A DNA stretch of 64,000 bases, taken from contig NZ_CP021080.1 of assembly GCF_000802245.2 (NCBI RefSeq), positions 3,348,001 through 3,412,000 on the forward strand, in the 5' to 3' direction. A program made the position numbers and the translations under genes. This document shows, piece by piece, positions 58,071-64,000 of the stretch. The stretch's first letter is position 1. Every line of letters begins with the position of its first letter. Below the pieces are notes generated by a model. That model saw nothing but the letters and a program-made list of their open reading frames with translations. It made no database searches and had not been told where the DNA came from. The DNA comes from Streptomyces pluripotens. GTDB taxonomy: Bacteria; Actinomycetota; Actinomycetes; Streptomycetales; Streptomycetaceae.

Positions 58071-59027
58071 GTGACCCGACGCCCCGCACGCAGGCTCGGC
58101 GCCTGGTGTGCCGGGCTGATGCTAGCCGGCGTGAGCGCGGTCGCCGGCTGCCGTGCGGCCGACACCGACGGCATCACCCCGATACCCCAATTGCTCGCCT
58201 TCCTGCCCTGGCTGCTCCTGCCCACCGGCGTCGCCCTGCTCTGCGCGCTGCTCGCCCGCTGGTGGACCGGCCTGGTCTGGGGAGTCGCCGTCCTCGGACT
58301 GCTCGCCTGGTACCTGGAACCGTACGGCAGGGTCGCCGATTCCAACGGACTGCCCCTCGCCTCCCTCCGCGTGCTCACCTCGAACGTCGAGTTCGGTCGC
58401 GGCACCCCGGCCCTGGTGCCCATCGTCCGCGACCAGCACCCGGACGTGGTGTTCGTTGAGGAGTGCGAGTACACCTGTCAGGCCACCCTGAACCGCGAGT
58501 TCGCGACCAGTCACCCCTACCGGCAGGCGGTGCGCGCGGCCGGCTCCCGCGGCTCCCTGATCCTGAGCCGCTTCCCGCTCAAGCCGAGCGCCGGCGTCCG
58601 GGGCACCATGGGCATGCCCGGCGCGGTGGCCGATGTACACGGCCACACCGTACGCCTCCAGCTCGCCCATCCCATGCCCCCGCTGCCGCACCAACTCGGT
58701 CTGTGGAGCAGTGAACTCGGCAGGCTCCACGACTTCGCCGCAGCGGACACCCGTACTCCCACCATCCTCGCGGGCGACTTCAACGCCTCCCAGGACCACG
58801 CTGCCTTCCGCCGCATCCTGGACACCGGCCTGACCGACGCGGCCCGTCTCGCCGACCATGACCGCACGCCCAGCTGGCCCTCACGCACCGCCTCCGTGAT
58901 CGGCACGCAGATCGACCACGTCCTGCTCTCCCCGGACTTCACCGCAACCAGCGCCCGCTTCCTCCGGGTGGCCGGCAGCGACCACCGCGCACTCGTCGTG
59001 GACCTCGCCCTCCACCAGCGCGCTTGA
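58071..59027 (+). CDS. Membrane-anchored endonuclease/exonuclease/phosphatase-family protein
   Basis: 318 residues. The N-terminus has three helices (about 12-100, for example AFLPWLLLPTGVALLCALLA and WGVAVLGLLAWYL), then a catalytic EEP domain: RVLTSNVEFGRG, VVFVEECEYT (metal Glu), LILSRFPL, AGDFNASQDH (Asp/Asn) and QIDHVLLS with GSDHRALVVDL (His). Many Streptomyces genes of this type encode externally facing phosphodiesterases. Substrate (DNA, lipid or inositol phosphate) is not readable from sequence. Confidence 0.88.
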   Translation: MTRRPARRLGAWCAGLMLAGVSAVAGCRAADTDGITPIPQLLAFLPWLLLPTGVALLCALLARWWTGLVWGVAVLGLLAWYLEPYGRVADSNGLPLASLRVLTSNVEFGRGTPALVPIVRDQHPDVVFVEECEYTCQATLNREFATSHPYRQAVRAAGSRGSLILSRFPLKPSAGVRGTMGMPGAVADVHGHTVRLQLAHPMPPLPHQLGLWSSELGRLHDFAAADTRTPTILAGDFNASQDHAAFRRILDTGLTDAARLADHDRTPSWPSRTASVIGTQIDHVLLSPDFTATSARFLRVAGSDHRALVVDLALHQRA

Positions 59028-59119
59028 CCTCGCCCTGCGAAGCGGTCCGGCCCGGTGACCGCGCGGAGGCAACCGGGGACAGGCCCCAAACGGCTCCGAG
59101 CCAGCCAGGACAAGGCCGC

Positions 59120-59125
59120 CATAAT
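59120..59125 (+). promoter_or_regulatory. -10-like CATAAT before the FUSC gene
   Basis: CATAAT is followed by six bases and ATG 59132, with no ribosome site, again suggesting a leaderless mRNA. Confidence 0.4.
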
Positions 59126-59131
59126 GGGCAC

Positions 59132-61072
59132 ATGTCCCGCGAGTTCCCCATCGGCCTCACCCCTCCCGACTGGCTGGTCCGGAACCTCCGCACCACGAAG
59201 GCACCCATCAACCGGGCCGCGGCTGTCCGGGCCTCGCTCGCCATGACGCTGCCCCTGGTGATCGGATTCGCGGCCGAACGTCCCGCATACGGAGCGCTCG
59301 CCTCCATCGGCGCCTTGAACGGCGTCATCGGCGACACCGCCGACGCCTACCGCATGCGCGTCATCCAGCTCGCCGTGCCCCAACTCGTCGGTGCGATCGG
59401 CATCATCCTCGGCTCCCTGGTGTACGGCCGGGGCTGGTACGCGGTCGCCGTGGTCACCGGTGTCGCACTGCTGTCCGGGATGATCTCCACGATCGGCGCG
59501 GTGGCCTCCGTATCGGGCCTGCTACTGCTACTGAACGCCGTGATCGGCGCCGGGCTCCCGCTCCCCGGCGCCTGGTGGCTGGCCCCCGCCCTGTTGACCG
59601 GCGGCGGACTGCTGGTCCTGGCGCTCGCCCTGCTCGCCTGGCCGCTGCGAGCGGGAGTGCCGGAGCGGGTGTCGGTCGCCACCACCTACCGGAGGGTCGC
59701 CGACCTGCTCGCCGCCTGCGGTGATCCGGACCGCTACCCGTCCGTCCGGTTCGGCGTCACCCAGTCCTTGAACCAGGCGTACGACCTGATCCTCGCCCAC
59801 CGCGCCCGCCACCACGGCCGGAGCCGTGAACTCACACGGCTGCTCGCCCAGTTGAACGCTGTCACCCCCGTCGTGGAGGCGGCTCCCGCCGTCCACCTCA
59901 CCGGCCGGCCGCTCCCACCAGAGGTCCCCGAGGCAGTGCGACGACTGGCCCACACCGTCCAGACCGGCCGCACGGGTCCACCGGGGGTGCCGAGCCTCCC
60001 CGCCCCCACCACCGAGACGGCCCGCGCCGTCGAGCACGCCCTCCGGCACGCCGCCGCCGTGGTCACCGCCCCGGACATCGATCCGGGCGGCGTCGACGAG
60101 CGCATCGGCCGACCGGCCGCGCTCGGCGTCCGCGCCGCCCGCGCGGCCCGCAACGTCGTCCTGTCCGCCCACTCCTGGCGCTACGGTCTGCGCCTGGCCG
60201 TCTGCATCGGGTGTGCGCAGGCCCTCGTCTCGCTGATTCCCGTCCCCCGCTCCTACTGGGTGGCTCTGACCGTCACCTTCGTCCTCAAACCCGATTTCGG
60301 CTCGGTGTTCTCCCGCGCCCTGCTGCGCGCACTGGGCACGGTGGCCGGTCTGGTGATCGCAGCGGCGGTCCTGGCCGAGGTGCCCCCCGGTTGGGCGGAC
60401 GTTCCCGTCATGCTGGTCCTGGCCCCACTGATCCCGGTCCTGACCCCACGCGGCTACGGCTACCAGACGGCGGCCATCACCCCGGTGATCCTGCTCCTCT
60501 CCGACCTGCTGAGCCACCAGGGCACCGCCCTGCTGCTCCCCCGTCTGCTGGACTCCCTCATGGGCTGTGCGATCGCTCTGATCGCCGGCTATCTGCTCTG
60601 GCCGGAGAGCTGGCACACCCGGGTCGGCGACCGCCTGGCGGACGCGGTGGCGGACACGGCGGTGTACGTGGAGGCGGCTTTCGGCGCGGGCATCGACACG
60701 GCGGCCCGCGCCCGGATGCGCCGCCGCCTCTACCGCGACCTGTCCTCCATCCGTACGGAATTCCAGCGGGCCCTGACCGAACCCCCACCCACCGGTCGGC
60801 GCGCCGCCGCCTGGTGGCCACTGGTCGTCGCCGTGGAACGTATCGTCGACGCGACGACGGCGGCCCGGGTCCGCGTCCGCCACGGCGCCCCGGCCCCGTC
60901 TGCCGCCGAGATCCACCAGGTGTCCCAAGAGCTCCGCGCGCTGTCGGAGGGGGTCCGCCGGTCGGAAACCCTCGTGGCGGTCCGGACGCACCTGACGGGC
61001 CCCTCGGACAGCGTGCTGGAATCTCTACGGCAGGAGGTGGCGGCGGCGAGAGCGATCACGACACCGCATTGA
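59132..61072 (+). CDS. FUSC-family membrane protein
   Basis: 646 residues from ATG 59132. Two blocks of helices (about 25-175 and 355-500) flank a soluble region, the duplicated aromatic-acid exporter (AaeB/FUSC) layout. Typical segments: [30 protein letters not shown] in the first half and [39 protein letters not shown] in the second, the latter the most conserved FUSC motif. The C-terminal 140 residues are cytoplasmic and helical. The substrate is unknown; efflux of small organic acids or drugs is the usual guess for the family. Confidence 0.88.
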   Translation: MSREFPIGLTPPDWLVRNLRTTKAPINRAAAVRASLAMTLPLVIGFAAERPAYGALASIGALNGVIGDTADAYRMRVIQLAVPQLVGAIGIILGSLVYGRGWYAVAVVTGVALLSGMISTIGAVASVSGLLLLLNAVIGAGLPLPGAWWLAPALLTGGGLLVLALALLAWPLRAGVPERVSVATTYRRVADLLAACGDPDRYPSVRFGVTQSLNQAYDLILAHRARHHGRSRELTRLLAQLNAVTPVVEAAPAVHLTGRPLPPEVPEAVRRLAHTVQTGRTGPPGVPSLPAPTTETARAVEHALRHAAAVVTAPDIDPGGVDERIGRPAALGVRAARAARNVVLSAHSWRYGLRLAVCIGCAQALVSLIPVPRSYWVALTVTFVLKPDFGSVFSRALLRALGTVAGLVIAAAVLAEVPPGWADVPVMLVLAPLIPVLTPRGYGYQTAAITPVILLLSDLLSHQGTALLLPRLLDSLMGCAIALIAGYLLWPESWHTRVGDRLADAVADTAVYVEAAFGAGIDTAARARMRRRLYRDLSSIRTEFQRALTEPPPTGRRAAAWWPLVVAVERIVDATTAARVRVRHGAPAPSAAEIHQVSQELRALSEGVRRSETLVAVRTHLTGPSDSVLESLRQEVAAARAITTPH

Positions 61073-61173
61073 CAGCTCCACCACCGGCCGCGACCCGACT
61101 CTGGGCCGCTAACCTTACGTGTCCGTCCTGGCCAGGGATTGACGGGCACCAACTCACGCGAAGGGTTGCGCAC

Positions 61174-62877
61174 ATGGGCATTCTCACTCTCCTGCGGAAC
61201 GCATTCGGCCGAGGGCGCAAGGCGCGCACCGCCGAGGCAGAGGGTGCGGAACTCCCCGCGCCGACCTCGGAACCGGTGGCACCGGCCTCCCAGCCCACCG
61301 GGGATGCAGAGGCGAGTGCCTCCATCCCCCAGCCCGCCGGGACCCCCGAGACGATCCCTTCCCTTCCCGAACCCACCAGGGACGCGGAGGCAAGCCCGTC
61401 CGACCTCGAACCCACCAGGGACGCGGAGGCAAGCCCGTCCGTCCCCGAACCCACCAGGGACGCGGAGGCAAGCCCGTCCGTCCCCGAACCCACCAGGGAC
61501 GCGGAGGCAAGCCCGTCCGTCCCCGAACCCCGCCAGGCGGACTCCGACGAGCACGAACTGGTGGCTGCGGCCTTCGGCAACGTCCAGGTCCCCCGCCAGG
61601 TGGAGGCGGACCAGCGGGAAGCCGGGCCGAGGGAAACGGGGCCGGAGGAATCGCGGTCGGGGGAGCAAACCGCGGCCGAGGCCGAGGTGAGCCCCGAGAA
61701 GACCGGGCAGAAGACCGGGGACGGCACCCCGGCAGCGGAGCGGCCCGAGGCTGCGCAGGAGTCGGAGGCACCGGCCGGAGCGCTGCAGACACCGCATGCA
61801 CCGGCCGTGACCTCTCCGGAGCCGACGGCGCCCGAGAGTGGAGCGGCACCGGAACCGATCGCCGCGACGGCAACCGAACCGGAAGCACCGGCCGAGCCCG
61901 AGGTGGCCGCACCAGAAGCCGCAGCCGAACCCAAGGTGATCGAACCCGAACCCACTGAACCGGACGCGGAACCGGAACCGGACGTCACACCAGAGCCCAG
62001 GGCAGCCGAGGAGCCCGTGCCGACCACGGCCGCTGTGTCCGCCGCACCCACCGAACCGACGACGGTCCCGCAGACCGCCCCCGCGGAGCACATCCCGCAG
62101 GGGACCCCCGTGCCCGCCGACGAGAGCCGCACCAGCGGTACGGGGGACACCAACACCGTTGCCGAGGAAGAGGCAGGCACGGAAGAGGCAGGCACGGAGA
62201 CCAAGCCCAAGTCCGCCGTCTCCCTCCCCAAGGTCAGGACCCGCGCCCCCTCCCTCACCACCGCCTACAAGGCCGCCACCGCCGCCCTCAGGAAGACCCG
62301 CCTGACCGGCACCCGCGCCAAGCTCTACCTCGTCCTCGACCGCTCCGCGAGCATGCGCGCGTACTACAAGGACGGTTCGGTCCAGGCTCTCGCCGACCAG
62401 GCCCTCGCCCTCGCCGCCCACCTGGACCCGCAGGCCACGGTCCACGTCGTCTTCTTCTCCACGGACGTCGACGGCACCACCGACCTCGCCCTCACGCCGG
62501 ACCACGAGACGAAGATCGACGATGTGCACGCGGGCCTCGGCCGCATGGGCCGTACCAGCTACCACGCCGCTGTGGAGGCCGTGCTCACCCACTACGAGAA
62601 GAACGCTGACCCCGCCACCCCCGCCTTGGTGATCTTCCAGACCGACGGTGCCCCCGACGCCAAGACCCCCGCCACCCGGTCCCTCACCGAAGCGGCCGGG
62701 AACCACCCCTCCGTGTTCTTCTCCTTCGTGGCCTTCGGCGAGCACGACAACAAGGCCTTCGACTACCTCCGCAAGCTGAAGAGCAGCAACACGTCGTTCT
62801 TCCACGCGGGACCCACCCCCCGCGAACTCACCGACACGGAGCTGTACGACGGCCTCCTGGCCTCCTGGCGCCCCTGA
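61174..62877 (+). CDS. TerF-like VWA-domain protein with 13-residue N-terminal repeats
   Basis: 567 residues from ATG 61174, with AAGGG nine bases upstream. After a short basic N-terminus ([15 protein letters not shown]) come six 13-residue repeats (about 40-117; consensus [13 protein letters not shown]), then a long Glu/Pro/Ala low-complexity stretch to about 345. The VWA domain (about 375-567) has an intact MIDAS: D389-R-S-A-S393, a Thr in [11 protein letters not shown] and an Asp in FQTDGAPD. It resembles the VWA part of tellurium-resistance/stress TerF or TerY proteins. No ter genes are in the window. No signal peptide, so it is probably cytoplasmic. Confidence 0.87.
   Translation: MGILTLLRNAFGRGRKARTAEAEGAELPAPTSEPVAPASQPTGDAEASASIPQPAGTPETIPSLPEPTRDAEASPSDLEPTRDAEASPSVPEPTRDAEASPSVPEPTRDAEASPSVPEPRQADSDEHELVAAAFGNVQVPRQVEADQREAGPRETGPEESRSGEQTAAEAEVSPEKTGQKTGDGTPAAERPEAAQESEAPAGALQTPHAPAVTSPEPTAPESGAAPEPIAATATEPEAPAEPEVAAPEAAAEPKVIEPEPTEPDAEPEPDVTPEPRAAEEPVPTTAAVSAAPTEPTTVPQTAPAEHIPQGTPVPADESRTSGTGDTNTVAEEEAGTEEAGTETKPKSAVSLPKVRTRAPSLTTAYKAATAALRKTRLTGTRAKLYLVLDRSASMRAYYKDGSVQALADQALALAAHLDPQATVHVVFFSTDVDGTTDLALTPDHETKIDDVHAGLGRMGRTSYHAAVEAVLTHYEKNADPATPALVIFQTDGAPDAKTPATRSLTEAAGNHPSVFFSFVAFGEHDNKAFDYLRKLKSSNTSFFHAGPTPRELTDTELYDGLLASWRP
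61291..61524 (+). repeat. Six tandem 39-bp units inside the VWA gene
   Basis: Units start at 61291, 61330, 61369, 61408, 61447 and 61486. The last four are nearly identical; the first two are diverged. The period keeps the frame, giving a 13-residue protein repeat. Near identity suggests recent expansion, so copy number could vary between strains. Confidence 0.9.
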
Positions 62878-62886
62878 GACCCGGCC

Positions 62887-62917
62887 GGGGGTGGGCCGCC
62901 GCCATCGGTCCACCCCC
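62887..62917 (+). terminator. Hairpin between the VWA gene and metG
   Basis: A 12-bp stem with one G-T pair: GGGGGTGGGCCG (62887-62898) with CGGTCCACCCCC (62906-62917), 7-base loop, ten bases after the VWA stop. Confidence 0.7.
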
Positions 62918-62951
62918 CGAAACGCAGGTGAGTCGATCTTCACGAGGCCAG

Positions 62952-62957
62952 TAGGAT
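62952..62957 (+). promoter_or_regulatory. -10-like TAGGAT before metG
   Basis: TAGGAT lies eight bases before ATG 62966, the spacing of a leaderless or very short-leader mRNA; no ribosome site is visible. Confidence 0.45.
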
Positions 62958-62965
62958 CTCGACCT

Positions 62966-64000
62966 ATGGCGGCCACTGGATCCGAGAAGCAGGGTGAAAA
63001 GGCGTACTACGTCACCACCCCCATTTATTACGTCAACGACGCTCCTCACCTGGGCCACGCCTATACGACCGTCGCAGGCGACGTGCTCACCCGCTGGCAC
63101 CGTCAGCGCGGCGAGAAGGTGTGGTACCTCACCGGCACGGACGAGCACGGTCAGAAGATCATGCGCACGGCCGACGCGAACGGGATCACCCCCCAGGAGT
63201 GGGCGGACAAACTCGTCAACGAAGCATGGAAGCCCCTCTGGGAACACCTGGAGATCGCGAACGACGACTTCATCCGCACCACGCAGCAGCGCCACACCGA
63301 CCGCGTCCAGGAATTCGTGCAGGACCTGTACGACAAGGGCGAGATCTACAAGGGCGGCTACGAGGGGCCGTACTGCGTGGGCTGCGAGGAGTACAAGCTG
63401 CAGGGCGAGCTGGTCGACGGCGACGGTGAATTCGCAGGCCAGAAGCTATGTCCCATCCACAAGAAGCCCGTGGAGATCCTCAGCGAGGAGAATTACTTCT
63501 TCCGTCTGAGCGAGTACGGCGACAAGCTCCTCGCCCACTACGAGGCGAACCCCGGCTTCATCCAGCCGGAGTCGGCGCGCAACGAGGTCGTGAACTTCGT
63601 CCGCCAGGGCCTGCAGGACCTCTCCATCTCCCGCTCGACCTTCGACTGGGGCATCCCGATCCCCTGGGACGACAAGCACGTGATCTACGTGTGGGTCGAC
63701 GCGCTCCTGAACTACGCGACGGCAGTCGGCTACAACGAGAACCAGGAGAAGTTCGAGGCCACCTTCCCGGCCGACGTCCACCTGGTCGGCAAGGACATCC
63801 TCCGCTTCCACGCGGTGATCTGGCCGGCGATGCTGATGGCACAGGGCCTGCCGCTGCCGGGCAGGATCGCCGCGAACGGCTGGCTGATGGTCGGCGGCGA
63901 GAAGATGTCCAAGTCCAACCTGACCGGCATCAAGCCGCAGGACCTGACCTCGCACTTCGGCGTGGACGCGTACCGCTGGTACTTCCTGCGGGCGATCGCC
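62966..64000 (+). CDS. metG: Methionyl-tRNA synthetase, N-terminal part (runs off the window)
   Basis: 345 codons of a class I synthetase are visible. The HIGH-type motif is PHLGHAYT (about 26-33), the zinc insertion is YCVGCEEYKLQGELV with a second pair near KLCPIH, and the KMSKS motif is GGEKMSKSNLTG near residue 315. YYVTTPIYYVNDAPHLGH at the start and WPAMLMAQGLPLP are typical of bacterial MetRS. It charges tRNA-Met and is essential. The anticodon domain lies outside. It is probably the housekeeping copy, on its own leaderless promoter. Confidence 0.97.
   Translation, partial: MAATGSEKQGEKAYYVTTPIYYVNDAPHLGHAYTTVAGDVLTRWHRQRGEKVWYLTGTDEHGQKIMRTADANGITPQEWADKLVNEAWKPLWEHLEIANDDFIRTTQQRHTDRVQEFVQDLYDKGEIYKGGYEGPYCVGCEEYKLQGELVDGDGEFAGQKLCPIHKKPVEILSEENYFFRLSEYGDKLLAHYEANPGFIQPESARNEVVNFVRQGLQDLSISRSTFDWGIPIPWDDKHVIYVWVDALLNYATAVGYNENQEKFEATFPADVHLVGKDILRFHAVIWPAMLMAQGLPLPGRIAANGWLMVGGEKMSKSNLTGIKPQDLTSHFGVDAYRWYFLRAIA

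Overview
The window is very GC-rich DNA with the codon bias, GTG starts, leaderless starts and gene families of Streptomyces or a close relative. It ends inside metG, and the genes before metG look like a chromosomal core-to-accessory mix, not a plasmid or phage. I saw no rRNA, tRNA, CRISPR array, transposase or phage gene. Family names below come from reading motifs in the translations, because no search could be run.

Layout. 1-4499 (minus): a membrane hydrogenase-4/complex-I-like operon (NuoB-like subunit, HyfB, HyfC, HyfE, start of HyfF), in the order known from Rv0082-Rv0086 of Mycobacterium tuberculosis. Its upstream region holds AT-rich operators and a divergent TetR gene. 5703-9281 (minus): one 1192-residue protein fusing a sodium:solute symporter to PAS, GAF, SpoIIE phosphatase and HATPase domains. 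9807-11575: a ThiF-like/GNAT gene pair. 11779-14632: a lipoprotein gene and a first ECF sigma cassette. 15171-17330: a TetR-ABC transporter operon, behind a cluster of repeats. 17607-21458: an FAD oxidase, an L,D-transpeptidase, and a divergent second sigma cassette. 21582-25074: a membrane protein, MarR, a membrane SpoIIE phosphatase and a small membrane protein.

25117-37335 may be one stress or membrane module. It runs flotillin, giant AAA ATPase, small membrane protein, CBS protein, Na+/H+ antiporter and ArsB/NhaD permease, all on the minus strand, with a divergent PucR/CdaR-type regulator. Inverted repeats of TGCCGG occur in the divergent promoter region and again before the antiporter. 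37503-45892: a small wHTH operon, glycerol facilitator/aquaporin, atypical SDR, DUF4328 and DUF6445-type proteins, a GH13 alpha-glucosidase, a nucleoside hydrolase, and an auxiliary threonyl-tRNA synthetase. That synthetase lacks the editing domain and sits behind a leader peptide with clustered Thr codons plus a terminator hairpin.

46321-64000: a lipoprotein, a carboxymuconolactone-decarboxylase-like protein, an XRE-TPR regulator beside a small secreted peptide gene, an M20 amidohydrolase, a gene remnant, a third SpoIIE phosphatase, membrane proteins, a divergent MocR regulator/hydrolase pair, an exo/endonuclease-phosphatase, a FUSC protein, a repeat-bearing VWA protein and the start of metG. 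The strongest new leads are the Thr attenuator, the transporter-phosphatase fusion, the flotillin/AAA module with shared operators, and the sigma-linked protein that looks like a catalytically dead L,D-transpeptidase.
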